The notes below the pieces were generated by a model, which worked only from the letters and a program-made list of their open reading frames with translations, was not told the DNA's origin and made no database searches. Made by a program: the position numbers and the translations under genes. From Chitinophagales bacterium (GTDB lineage: Bacteria; Bacteroidota; Bacteroidia; Chitinophagales; Saprospiraceae), in the NCBI GenBank assembly GCA_017303475.1, contig JAFLBO010000030.1:1-64000 (forward strand): 64,000 nt of DNA. Reading direction: 5' to 3'. How positions within the stretch are numbered: the stretch's first letter is position 1; each line of letters begins with the position of its first letter. Below are positions 52,549 to 62,271 of this stretch, one piece after another.

Positions 52549-54081
52549 ATGATATCAAAACTGCTTTTGTTTTTCCTTTTACTGCCGTCTTGTGCACTTT
52601 CCCAACCCTCAATAGAGTGGGCTACGGCCATAGGTGGTTCTTCCGCTGATGAGGCACATGCGATTCAGTTGGCCGCCAATGGCGATTGTATGGCCGTTGG
52701 TTACTCCACTTCAAATAATGGCGATTTTTTTGGCAAATACGGAGCGGTTGATATTTGGCTGACGAGGCTGGATGCATCTGGTAATTTGGTGTGGAAACAA
52801 AATTATGGTGGGTTGGATGATGATCGGGCCTTTGCATTGAAATCAACATTAGATGGTGGCTGGATATTAGCCGGACATACCTATTCTAATAGTATAGATG
52901 TGTCCGGCAATCATGGCGACTTTGATGCCTGGGTAGTAAAACTGGATAGCCTAGGGAATATTATCTGGCAAAAATGCCTGGGAGGAAGCGACGAGGATGA
53001 GTCTTGGGACGTAGTACAAACTCCGGATCATGGCTTTGTAGTGGTAGGAACTACTACTTCATCGGATGGAGACGTCACGGTAAATTACGGCATTGATGAT
53101 GTTTGGGTAGCCAAGCTGGATGCTACCGGTAATTTGCTTTGGCAACGATCCTTTGGTGGTTCCGAATCTGATGAAGGCCGGGTAATTTCCAATACTGATG
53201 ATGGCGGATTTATCATTGCCGGCAGAACTTCTTCTGTGGATGGTCATATCACTCAAACCCAGGGTGGAATGGATTTTTGGGTGGTGAAGCTGAATTTTGA
53301 AGGAAAAAAGGAGTGGGACAAAAATTATGGAGGAACCGGTATAGATTTCGCCGAAGATGTTCGTCAAACAAGAGATGGCGGATACATAGTTGCAGGAGTG
53401 ACAAGATCCAGTAACGGACATGCTACTGGAAGTCACGGTTTATATGATGTTTTGGTGGTAAAAACAGATAAAGATGGTGAGGTGGAATGGACCAGGGTTT
53501 TGGGAGGTAACGATGAGGATACTGGTCGATCTGTCATTCAAACCCGGGATGATGGCTATGTGGTTTGTGGTATGGTTCTGTCTAGCGATGGGGATGCAGT
53601 AGGAAATGATGGGGGGGCAGATGCTTGGGTAGTTAAACTCAGTCCCTCTGGTGAACTGCAATGGCAAAAGTCTATGGGTGGCTCGCAGGATGAAAACCTA
53701 AATGCGTTAATAGAAACCCCTGAAGGGGCTTTGATACTGGCCGGACGTGCCAGGTCCACCAATGGGGATGTAACCGGAGTGCATGGCAGTGTTGATTACT
53801 GGGTGGTGAAGTTAGGGGCAGAAATGTCGGCTGCTTCAGTCCCCTTACCGCTTCCCCTGGAACTATACCCCAACCCTGCCCAACACCGGATTTTCCTCCG
53901 ATTGCCCGTGGATGCACTGATGTACATCAGCATCACTGATTGGCAGGGCCGGGTGCTACAAACGGCCAGCATAAACGCCCACCAAAGCCTGGATATATCT
54001 GCCCTGCCTCCAGGCGCTTATGTACTTTCAGCTACGGCGAAATCGGGGCAGTTGTATGTGGGGAAGTTTGTGAAGGAGTGA
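52549..54081 (+). CDS. Repeat-rich T9SS secreted protein, paralog 3
   Basis: 510 residues, the closest relative of paralog 2, with about 85-90% of visible residues shared and some central stretches nearly identical in DNA (about 51484-51770 versus 53064-53350). It has a signal peptide, eight repeats with the same Asp/Gly pattern (GGxxxDE, DGDVTVNYGIDDVW), and the conserved sorting domain LELYPNPAQHRIFL ... GAYVLSATAKSGQLYVGKFVKE. Duplication of a whole unit of leader plus gene (about 1.57 kb) explains the order. Variation falls mainly in the first repeats, as expected if they contact ligands. The function is not known. Confidence 0.87.
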   Translation: MISKLLLFFLLLPSCALSQPSIEWATAIGGSSADEAHAIQLAANGDCMAVGYSTSNNGDFFGKYGAVDIWLTRLDASGNLVWKQNYGGLDDDRAFALKSTLDGGWILAGHTYSNSIDVSGNHGDFDAWVVKLDSLGNIIWQKCLGGSDEDESWDVVQTPDHGFVVVGTTTSSDGDVTVNYGIDDVWVAKLDATGNLLWQRSFGGSESDEGRVISNTDDGGFIIAGRTSSVDGHITQTQGGMDFWVVKLNFEGKKEWDKNYGGTGIDFAEDVRQTRDGGYIVAGVTRSSNGHATGSHGLYDVLVVKTDKDGEVEWTRVLGGNDEDTGRSVIQTRDDGYVVCGMVLSSDGDAVGNDGGADAWVVKLSPSGELQWQKSMGGSQDENLNALIETPEGALILAGRARSTNGDVTGVHGSVDYWVVKLGAEMSAASVPLPLPLELYPNPAQHRIFLRLPVDALMYISITDWQGRVLQTASINAHQSLDISALPPGAYVLSATAKSGQLYVGKFVKE

Positions 54082-54189
54082 TGGTGAATGGTTGTTTCAA
54101 AAAAATCAATATTTTTATAGAACTGGTCAAATTTTTCCTCGATTATGGCTAATTTAGGAAAGATGAGGTGATTTCCTCCATGCCTTTAT

Positions 54190-54257
54190 GGTGAAGAAGT
54201 CTCCAAAAGTGTTATTTTTTTAAAAAAGAAATGCCCTCACCTTTGTCATATGTTTAA
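54190..54257 (+). promoter_or_regulatory. Promoter element shared with 48128-48193
   Basis: GGTGAAGAAGTCTCCAAAAG, GTGTTA, TTTTTTTAAA, then CACCTTTG (54238-54245) and TCATATGTTTAATCAAAA. It precedes the HTH-like gene at 54280 and, with it, the transcript toward the giant protein. The -7-like CACCTTTG is weaker than the TACATTTG of the other copy. Confidence 0.55.
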
Positions 54258-54279
54258 TCAAAACTTCATTTTTTTCATC

Positions 54280-54678
54280 ATGAACAATCCAAAATTTAAG
54301 ACCAAACGCGAATTTATTGAAGAAATCGGCTTGTCAAAATCTACCTTTTACAGGTTGGTGCAGAAAAAAAATATCCAACTTAACTCAGAGCTGCTTTCTC
54401 CCAAGGAGGAACAGGAGCTGCGAAATGCACTGGGCTTTCCTTCAGAAATAAAACCAGAGGGACAAATGGGACGGATTGGGACGGATTGGGACGGATTGGG
54501 ACGGATTGGGACAGGCGGGTTCGATTCCAGAATAAGAACTTTGCAATGTAATTACCATAAAGCCTTGCAGCTGCCTGCAGGTAAGGTTTTAAGTGTAAAC
54601 CCTCATTTACTCAAATATTCAACCCATGATCTATTTTTTCAAAATCACACTGCTTCTTTCTTTTGCGTTGTTGGCTAA
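54280..54678 (+). CDS. Small HTH-like protein with frame-sensitive tandem repeat
   Basis: 132 residues from ATG 54280; an ATG at 54250 in the same frame is possible. Residues 1-60 (KTKREFIEEIGLSKSTFYRLVQKKNIQL) resemble a helix-turn-helix of the MerR or XRE kind, with LSPKEEQELRNAL after it, so a DNA-binding role is plausible. At about 65-77 the ACGGATTGGG repeat encodes GRIGTDWDGLGRIG. Beyond it the protein sequence looks non-conserved, and the frame overlaps the next gene by 53 bp. The two alternative frames stop within about 40 bp, so a changed repeat number would truncate the tail. The N-terminal part is the credible gene. Confidence 0.55.
   Translation: MNNPKFKTKREFIEEIGLSKSTFYRLVQKKNIQLNSELLSPKEEQELRNALGFPSEIKPEGQMGRIGTDWDGLGRIGTGGFDSRIRTLQCNYHKALQLPAGKVLSVNPHLLKYSTHDLFFQNHTASFFCVVG
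54471..54510 (+). repeat. (ACGGATTGGG)4 tandem repeat inside a coding region
   Basis: Four exact 10-bp units, flanked by degenerate ones (ACAAATGGG before, ACAGGCGGG after). Because 10 is not a multiple of 3, gain or loss of one unit shifts the frame of the HTH-like gene. Confidence 0.9.
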
Positions 54679-55525
54679 TCCTGTATCAAGCCAGAATAAT
54701 GCGGATTTCAAAGACTCAAAACTTGTTTGTAATAAAGCTAGGATAACTATTGAGCAATTGCCTGGAAATGGATTGCTAAAAGAAAATTTTATTATTCCGG
54801 ATTCAAAAAGTGAATTTGTTGAGACTAACTCCTCATGGTTTAAATGGGAAATTGGCGCCCCAGGAAGATTAGCCTTTAAAGTCACACCGTTATCTTCCGG
54901 CGATGATATTGATTTTATTCTCTTTAAATTAGATGGCCTTGAAGATAATGCAAAATCAAAGCCAGTAAGATGGATGATGGCGGGACCAAATCTGGGAGAA
55001 AACAATGGTAGTAATTCATGTTTGGGGGCAACTGGCTTGAATGATATAGCAACCCCCTTAGTAAATACAGAACGTGGGTGTCCAATAAATGAACTGAATT
55101 TCTTGAAATCAGTGGATGTAAATATTGGCGAGTATTATGCTTTGTTTATTAACAACTATAAGTCTAACAATGGAATTTCTATAGAATGGGAAGGAAATTT
55201 TGAATTCCAAAGCTCAAAGGATGATTGTAAAGATAACTTGCAAATAACTAGTGTTCAGCGAAATGATGCGGGTTTAGTCAAGGCAGATTTATTCCCTAAC
55301 CCCTGCAGCGAATATCTTAATGCTACAGTTATTGCACCTGAAGACATCGATGTTATAATACAAGTAGTTGGTTTAGATGGAAAAATAGAATTAGAATTTT
55401 CTTCTTATCTATATGAAGGCGAAAACGCTTTGAATATACTTGTTTCGTCATTATCAAAAGGGGGACATTTCTTGAAGGTTCAATCAAAAAAATGGATTGA
55501 CACTTTCAGGTTTGTTAAACTGTAG
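54626..55525 (+). CDS. Secreted protein with T9SS sorting domain
   Basis: 299 residues. A signal peptide (about 1-22, ending VSSQ) is followed by a beta-sandwich domain (about 28-200) with Cys residues and SSWFKWEIGAPGRLAFKV, DIDFILFKLDG and GEYYALFINNY. This pattern resembles the pre-peptidase C-terminal or gliding-associated domains often found before T9SS tails. The sorting domain (about 220-299) has LFPNPCSEYLNATVI and LSKGGHFLKV. It overlaps the HTH-like frame by 53 bp and is followed 93 bp later by the giant gene. Its own activity is unknown. Confidence 0.82.
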   Translation: MIYFFKITLLLSFALLANPVSSQNNADFKDSKLVCNKARITIEQLPGNGLLKENFIIPDSKSEFVETNSSWFKWEIGAPGRLAFKVTPLSSGDDIDFILFKLDGLEDNAKSKPVRWMMAGPNLGENNGSNSCLGATGLNDIATPLVNTERGCPINELNFLKSVDVNIGEYYALFINNYKSNNGISIEWEGNFEFQSSKDDCKDNLQITSVQRNDAGLVKADLFPNPCSEYLNATVIAPEDIDVIIQVVGLDGKIELEFSSYLYEGENALNILVSSLSKGGHFLKVQSKKWIDTFRFVKL

Positions 55526-55617
55526 TTTAATAAAGGCATTTTATCTCTTCATTTCAGATGAATAGTAAGATGCTGTAGTTCTCAACATTTTTTTCATAAA
55601 TTAACTTTTAATTCCAC

Positions 55618-58600
55618 ATGCTCATGCGGAAGACTATATCTCTTTGCCTTTTTTGCATGGTCTACATTGTTTCTGTTTCAGGCCAATTGACCACTTCTGT
55701 TCATCTCTCAATTGATAATATTAGTCCATTATCAGTAGATTTTGCGTTTAATCCACCCCAGATTTTACCTCCTGTTTATTTGGATGAACAAGATGATGCC
55801 TTGCTTTTCAAGTGGGAGAGTGATATGGCAAATTCTACGTTTGAACTTGAATATGAGCTAATTATTTCAACTAGTAATGGCTTGGCCTCGGCGTTCAGGA
55901 CTAAAGATTCATTTTTTAAATACGATGAACGGTACTCACCTTTGGAAAAAGGGCAGAGATATAAGGTTGTTGTTAATACATACATAACAACAAATATTTC
56001 TTCTACAGTAGTTTCAGGTGAAAGTAATAGTCTTTACTTCGAGTATGCTCCGATATGTACTGCCCCTAAAGGCATTGAAGTTGAAGGAACTGAAAACAAT
56101 GGCCTCAAAATTCAATGGTCTGGAACACAAGCTGTTTCGGGCTTAATCGAATATTGGATTACTTATTGGTCAAGTGATCAAAAAGGCGAAAAGCGCGAAA
56201 TTCAAATAAAAAGTGGTAATTCGGCTATTGTTTCGGATATATATAGCCCCGAGCAATATAATTTTGAAATAAAAAAGGTGTGCTATTGGTATGATGGTAG
56301 TATAGAGTTTTCAGAACCTGTGGCATTTAAGTTTGAGCCAGCTATTCAGGAAGTAGTAGGCCAATGCGGAGATGCTTATATCTTTCCACCATGTAATGGA
56401 CCATTTTTAGAAACGGGGAATTGGCAGACATTAGAAGTTGGAGGCTTTACGGTTACTGTTTTATCTAATAATCACGAACCAACTGGTGGCTGGACAGGAA
56501 TAGGTAGGGTGCTATTGCCCTTTGGAACCAATAAGTATCTTCGTGTAAAATGGACAAAAGTAAATATTAATGCTCAAGGAAAAATTTGTGGTACTGTAAA
56601 AGGTATTTCAGATGTGCCTCCTAATTTACCGGATTTAAATCCAGCTCCAGCCATCTTTGGAGATGATATATGTCAAACAACTCCCTCAAATTGTGATGGA
56701 TTTAACTCTAATGGTATTCATTGTATAACTGGTGAGCCTTGGGATCAGTTTGGATTCAACCCCAGTGGTCAATATGTAATTCAACCTCCATATCCAGGGT
56801 ACGAACCTGGTATGCCATATGATAGTCTTTTGGACCCGAATGGCTTTGATGCAAATGGCATACATTTCGAAACACAATCTTTATATGGGCCTAACGGTTG
56901 CTCGCAATCGGGTTTTGACTCGTTAGGTAATGCTTGTAACCCTGATACAGTAGCCTACTACTGGCTACAAAATGCTGGTGAGGAAGCCACTGCCTTGTAT
57001 TCTGATGTTCAAGATTCTATACTAGTATGGATTCAACAAGCACTTGCGAACTGGCAAAATACTTACCAAGCGAACGTAGACCAAACTACAACTGAATGTG
57101 AAGGTATTCGAACCACTATGAATGGGTTAATTGAAGCACTGGATTATTCGGAGGATCGGGAGCTTATATTTGGTCAAGATGATAAATATTTTGCCACAGG
57201 AATGTGGAAAAACTTCACTTCAGAGCCTAAACCATTGAATGCGGAGCTTGCAAGAAACGCTGATCAAATTCTACTTGAGACCAAACACAGCGAGCTATAC
57301 AGATGCGATAAAAAATTATCAGAACTTGCTGTTTTTAAGGCCATAGTAGACAGTATTCTGTTAAACAATGGCGCTACAAACTTCGAAGGATACTTCGAGG
57401 ATTTAATTCTTGGACTTTCCGAAGAGGATGCTGAATATTTCAGCAGTAACCACGATTCACTTCAATTGTGGTTAAATAAGGCTCTTAAGAAGAAAATTCA
57501 GGAGGAGCTATGCAATGGACTATGTGAAGCCAATTCAAAAATAAATAAAGATTTAGCGAAACAAAAGGATGACTGGAGTTCCATTCTTCACGATGGTATT
57601 TTAACCAATGAACCATTGGAAGAATTGTTCAGGAAAAAAGGCTCGATGGCTTCTGTGGATGAGTCTATATGGCAGAATATTTGGCAACTGGCCAATGTTG
57701 ATACCAAATTAACCTCCTACCTTAATGGAGATTTAATGATTGACGGTATTGAACGAGCCTTTTATGTGGAGGCTATTGGTTTAGCTAATTTGGAACGTAA
57801 CTTATTGACGGATATTAATCCGGAATTAATGCCTATCAATATTTCCAATTTGCCCAGTGATGGTAGAACTTATAACGTATGGTTAGATAATATTGAAATT
57901 TCAAGTACTGGGGCAACCTTGGATGCTTACTTTATTTTGGAGTTTCCCAATAGTGGTAAGAAAATTGCTTTCTCTGCATTATCAGTACCATTTTCTCCTT
58001 CAGGCCTTTTAAATGTTCCATTCATAAAGCTTCAACTAGCTAACAATGCGGAAATTAGGTTAAATAATGCAACAAAATTAACCCTAAAAGCAACGCCAGG
58101 CACATATGTGTTGTTTGATTGTACAGGATATGGCGGGATAGGGGTTGACCTGGAGGTGGAAGTTTGTAGGAAATATGTTAAGCCAGTTGACCCCTCCTCC
58201 TTAGATGTGTTGCCAGACCCGGAACGAGTTCACACACAGATACAACTTTTTTGGCCTACTATTGATGAAATATATTTCGAGGTTAATATTGATCCGTTCG
58301 TTGTAACCGGCTTGGAAGATTATAAATGGCTTGTCAATGGTATTGTTGTTGATTTTAGTGATACTAAATCACCAAATTTTCCTCCTCCTGATGGATATAT
58401 CTCTCCTTTTGTAAACGGGAATGGGTTTAGTCCTCTTTGGAGGGGGGTATATATGGCAAATCTGTCAGTGAGGATGCCTAATCAGTTTAATGGCGGCGGC
58501 GCTCCACTAACTGTTGGTGTTCAAAGAGTCTTAATTGATAACATGGGTGTGAGTGGTAAGGTCTTTGCTACTCCGTTACTTCCATTAGATCAAGGAAATG

Positions 58601-61600
58601 CCGGCGGTTGGGCATTTTCTGTAGATTCCTTTACCCTCACTGTCTTGGCAAATCAACCAGTAAATGCTGGATTTAAGGGGCGCATACACGTTCCTATGTT
58701 TAGCGGAATACAAAGTTCCTGTAATACAGGAGCACCGATTGCCTCAGATTGTTTTAGCTATAATGCATTTATTGAGCCCTCTCCAACATTAGGTCATGCT
58801 ATATATCGGATGACTGTTAATACCGGTAATACTAATTGGTGTGTTAATATGTGGAAGTCTGGAGAGGTGAAAGTTAATTCAGGATCTCAGATAAAGATGG
58901 AAATAGAGAATGGTGAATTTTTCGTAGAAGCAAGTTTAAGTGGCACCGTTAAGATAACTGATCCGTTAAGCTCAAATATTGATATTAAAATACCAACAAT
59001 CACTTTTGAGAACTTGTTATTAAAAAATCATTCGCCATATTTTACTTCAGGAACCTGGGGGTTTCCAGCTGGAGCATCAGGTGGTTTGGAATTTGGGGGA
59101 TTTGGGATCAATATAACCAAAATCCAAATGAAAGAGGATACTGATGCTCAACCTATGCTGAGTTTTGAACTGGGTTTGAAACTGGCTGATGACAATATTG
59201 GTTTGGCGGCAAACGCAGGTTTTTCGATAAAAGGACAAATAAACACAATAGCAGGTAAGCAGAGATGGGTGTATCAAAACTTTGAGGTGAATAAAGTTAC
59301 CTTAGATGGCCACTTTCCCGGAGTAGATAAAATTGCAGGAACTCTGATGTTTTATGAGGCCGACCAGGTCTATGGAACAGGATGGCGTGGCGGTGTAAAA
59401 CTCTCTATAACCAAGCTCGCTGAGGTTTCAGCAGTTGCCCAGTTCGGAAGGATGAAAAATCCGGATTATAAATACTTTTTCGTTGATGCATTGGCTTGTT
59501 TGGACAAAGGGTTTGGAGGCGCCTTAAAACTTAAAGGTTTCGGAGGAGGTGTTTATTATCACATGAACAGGCCGGCACAATCTAGCCCACTAGGCACTGG
59601 ATGTACAGATAATCCGACTATACCATCTGGTATTGGCCAATCATTGTCAGGGTTAACTTATACACCAGATAATACCAAAGGGCTGGGCATTAAAGCAACG
59701 GTAGCCCTCGCATCTGCAGGTAGCGAGCGTACGTTCAATGGTAATGCAACGCTTGAATTGCTCTTTGACAGTGAAGGAGGATTAAATGATTTGTGGATTT
59801 ACGGGAATGCAAGATTTATGGAAACTCCGGTCTTAACAGCTTCAACTGATAAGGTTGCTCCTGCTAATTCTGCTGTTGGCGCAACATTGGATATACACTT
59901 GGACTTTGAAAATGATCTCCTTCATGGTGAATTAGATGTATATATGAATGTTGGTGGTGGCACAATAAGGGGTAAGGGGACTGATGGGTTAATGGCACAT
60001 GCAATAATTCACGTTGAAAATAAGCCTAATGGTTTGTGGTTTATAAAAATAGGTACTCCTACAAACCGAGCAGGAGTAATTATTGATGTTCCGTTAGTGG
60101 GTGGAGTGGATCTAGGCGCTTACCTCCAAATTGGAAAAAATCTGGATCCAATGCCTCCAATTCCAAATGATATTGCAGCCATAACGGGGGCAGAGGGTAG
60201 TGCAGGGCTAGGATCTTTACAATCAACCTCTAATAGAAGTGGCTTGTCTGAAGGAAATGGTTTCTTGTTTGGTGCAGATGCAAGTATTGGTAGTCAAAAA
60301 ATGGAATTCCTGCTTGTTTTTTATGCTGGCATCAGAGCCCGTCTTGGCTTTGATATAGCACTACTTAATTATGGAGAAAATGCCGTCTGTTCTAATACCG
60401 GAGCTCAACTGGGTATTAATGGCTGGTATGCCTCTGGTCAGGTTTACGCAGGCCTTTGGGGTAATATTGGAATGAAAGTAAAGGTATTTGGCAAACGCAA
60501 GGAGTTCAATATTATGGATGTGGCCTTGGCGGCCTCTCTCCAGGCAAGCCTGCCCAATCCATTTTGGGCAAAAGGGGCAATAGGGGCTAAATACGATTTG
60601 TTGGGAGGGTTAATTAAAGGCCAATGTGATTTCCAGGTTACAATAGGTGAAAAGTGCCAAATCGCTGGAGCTGACAACCCGCTAAGCGAAATAAATATTG
60701 TGCAACGGGTTTCACCAGAAAATGGTTCTAAATTAATTAGTACGGCAGCCTTTCCAGAGGTTTTCTTTAATTTTCCAATGGGTGATGCCTTCACCCTGAG
60801 TGATCCCAATGGAACTCAAATTACTTATCATGCAGTTTTAGAGTCTGCAAAGGTATTGTATTATGGAGTAGAGCTAAGTTCAACAATTAAATGGGCGAAC
60901 GACAAACGTAGTCTGATAATTGAGCCTGAGTTTATGCTTCCAAATCAAGATACCATTGAAATTGTAATCAAGTCTCATGTGGATAGCAGTGGAATCATCA
61001 TCTATGAAGAGGAACGAGTGGCTCAATTTACTACTGGACCTGGCTTGTCTTCAATTCCTGAGGCGAATGTTTATGGTAGTTACCCATATGATGGGCAGTT
61101 TAATTTTTTCCCGGATCAACTCCAGGATAGGACTGGCTATATCATGCTAAAGAGGCCTCAAAGAGAGCTATTTATGACTCCACAGAACAAACAGCTGTTG
61201 GTTCGTTACAATACACATTGTGGTCAAGTAATTGATGTACCCCTGGAATATGACTATCAAAGTGACAGGGTAGAGTTTGAGATTCCTCAAGGATTTTTTA
61301 TTCCTGGAAGTATTTATCGTATGCAAGTCATACTAAAAGGAAAAACACCTAATGGGAATAATAATGGCAATTCCAGTGGCCGTCCCGGCGGACTGGGTAG
61401 TGGTTGTTCAGACGCTTTAAAAAGTGACGAGTCTCTTCTCTATACAGCTTACTTCCGGGTGAGTCAATATGCAACTTTCGGAGCAAAATTGGCTGCCTGG
61501 AATGCAAACAAACAATCATTGCCATATGTGGATGGAATCATCAAAGCTTCCGGTGAAATTGAATGCTTTGATCAGGAAGAGTTAGGCTTAGGGGGCGGTA

Positions 61601-62214
61601 AGTCGCTGTTGGAAATGAAAGCGATGTTTGCAGGTAATAGCTGGTACAACCAGGTTGCCTTGCCTAAGGTATATGACCTTTTTAATGCTCATTCTGGTTG
61701 GAAACATTGGTCTAGCAATATTTTCTATATCAGCCAGGATAGAAAGGGAGACGAAATTGGCACTCCTCCAGTTAAAGCTGTTTATGCCAAGCCTGGGCTT
61801 AATGCCTCCCCTGCACCCAAAATCACACAAACTCATTGGACAAATAATGGAACTGGCCTAACTACTACGATGCCTTTTGTGGTTGAATATACTGCTCCGA
61901 AAATCATTCAAGAAGACTATTTAGATTTGATGGGTGATATAGATTATGCCTTGTCAGAATTGTGGGATGAATATCAGGCGCAATTGACAGAAGATTATAA
62001 CAATGGAAACTTTGGAATGTGCGAAACTGGAGGCGGGTCTGTTTGTGAAGGTTGCTCGCCTTTGCCAATTGAATTAAGTCAGGCAAAATGTAATGAAACA
62101 CCTTCTCTTCCAGATCCTAGTCCTGGTGAATATAAAGTTTTAGTTCGGTATAGGACGCCAGGGGTTGAAGGTTGGTATAGTACTGAGCAAATGATTATCC
62201 TGAACAAAAACTGA
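55618..62214 (+). CDS. Giant exported protein, 2198 residues
   Basis: A signal peptide (about 1-23, ending VSGQ) is followed by FN3-like domains (about 45-250; APKGIEVEGTENNGLKIQWSG). Next is a Cys/Gly/Asp-rich motif section (about 360-445) with four GFDxNGIH-type units (CDGFNSNGIHC, NGFDANGIHF, SGFDSLGNAC), then a long helical stretch (about 460-720). Several large beta-rich regions follow (about 900-1650), with aligned strands and many Gly and Asn residues. An Ig-like/Big_5-type domain covers about 1690-1800 (FPMGDAFTLSDPNGTQI). A Cys-rich tail ends in ILNKN. No T9SS tail is visible, so its route to the surface differs from its neighbours or it stays in the periplasm. I do not recognise the whole protein. 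Confidence 0.8.
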   Translation: MLMRKTISLCLFCMVYIVSVSGQLTTSVHLSIDNISPLSVDFAFNPPQILPPVYLDEQDDALLFKWESDMANSTFELEYELIISTSNGLASAFRTKDSFFKYDERYSPLEKGQRYKVVVNTYITTNISSTVVSGESNSLYFEYAPICTAPKGIEVEGTENNGLKIQWSGTQAVSGLIEYWITYWSSDQKGEKREIQIKSGNSAIVSDIYSPEQYNFEIKKVCYWYDGSIEFSEPVAFKFEPAIQEVVGQCGDAYIFPPCNGPFLETGNWQTLEVGGFTVTVLSNNHEPTGGWTGIGRVLLPFGTNKYLRVKWTKVNINAQGKICGTVKGISDVPPNLPDLNPAPAIFGDDICQTTPSNCDGFNSNGIHCITGEPWDQFGFNPSGQYVIQPPYPGYEPGMPYDSLLDPNGFDANGIHFETQSLYGPNGCSQSGFDSLGNACNPDTVAYYWLQNAGEEATALYSDVQDSILVWIQQALANWQNTYQANVDQTTTECEGIRTTMNGLIEALDYSEDRELIFGQDDKYFATGMWKNFTSEPKPLNAELARNADQILLETKHSELYRCDKKLSELAVFKAIVDSILLNNGATNFEGYFEDLILGLSEEDAEYFSSNHDSLQLWLNKALKKKIQEELCNGLCEANSKINKDLAKQKDDWSSILHDGILTNEPLEELFRKKGSMASVDESIWQNIWQLANVDTKLTSYLNGDLMIDGIERAFYVEAIGLANLERNLLTDINPELMPINISNLPSDGRTYNVWLDNIEISSTGATLDAYFILEFPNSGKKIAFSALSVPFSPSGLLNVPFIKLQLANNAEIRLNNATKLTLKATPGTYVLFDCTGYGGIGVDLEVEVCRKYVKPVDPSSLDVLPDPERVHTQIQLFWPTIDEIYFEVNIDPFVVTGLEDYKWLVNGIVVDFSDTKSPNFPPPDGYISPFVNGNGFSPLWRGVYMANLSVRMPNQFNGGGAPLTVGVQRVLIDNMGVSGKVFATPLLPLDQGNAGGWAFSVDSFTLTVLANQPVNAGFKGRIHVPMFSGIQSSCNTGAPIASDCFSYNAFIEPSPTLGHAIYRMTVNTGNTNWCVNMWKSGEVKVNSGSQIKMEIENGEFFVEASLSGTVKITDPLSSNIDIKIPTITFENLLLKNHSPYFTSGTWGFPAGASGGLEFGGFGINITKIQMKEDTDAQPMLSFELGLKLADDNIGLAANAGFSIKGQINTIAGKQRWVYQNFEVNKVTLDGHFPGVDKIAGTLMFYEADQVYGTGWRGGVKLSITKLAEVSAVAQFGRMKNPDYKYFFVDALACLDKGFGGALKLKGFGGGVYYHMNRPAQSSPLGTGCTDNPTIPSGIGQSLSGLTYTPDNTKGLGIKATVALASAGSERTFNGNATLELLFDSEGGLNDLWIYGNARFMETPVLTASTDKVAPANSAVGATLDIHLDFENDLLHGELDVYMNVGGGTIRGKGTDGLMAHAIIHVENKPNGLWFIKIGTPTNRAGVIIDVPLVGGVDLGAYLQIGKNLDPMPPIPNDIAAITGAEGSAGLGSLQSTSNRSGLSEGNGFLFGADASIGSQKMEFLLVFYAGIRARLGFDIALLNYGENAVCSNTGAQLGINGWYASGQVYAGLWGNIGMKVKVFGKRKEFNIMDVALAASLQASLPNPFWAKGAIGAKYDLLGGLIKGQCDFQVTIGEKCQIAGADNPLSEINIVQRVSPENGSKLISTAAFPEVFFNFPMGDAFTLSDPNGTQITYHAVLESAKVLYYGVELSSTIKWANDKRSLIIEPEFMLPNQDTIEIVIKSHVDSSGIIIYEEERVAQFTTGPGLSSIPEANVYGSYPYDGQFNFFPDQLQDRTGYIMLKRPQRELFMTPQNKQLLVRYNTHCGQVIDVPLEYDYQSDRVEFEIPQGFFIPGSIYRMQVILKGKTPNGNNNGNSSGRPGGLGSGCSDALKSDESLLYTAYFRVSQYATFGAKLAAWNANKQSLPYVDGIIKASGEIECFDQEELGLGGGKSLLEMKAMFAGNSWYNQVALPKVYDLFNAHSGWKHWSSNIFYISQDRKGDEIGTPPVKAVYAKPGLNASPAPKITQTHWTNNGTGLTTTMPFVVEYTAPKIIQEDYLDLMGDIDYALSELWDEYQAQLTEDYNNGNFGMCETGGGSVCEGCSPLPIELSQAKCNETPSLPDPSPGEYKVLVRYRTPGVEGWYSTEQMIILNKN

Positions 62215-62271
62215 CGAAAAGATGATCAACATGTATCATCCTATTCTAAAACACTCAATTTGAATTAAAAC

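Noticed and set aside
54510..54535. GGTTCGATTCC, like a tRNA T-arm
   Set aside because: No acceptor, D or anticodon stem can be drawn around it, and it lies in a coding frame.
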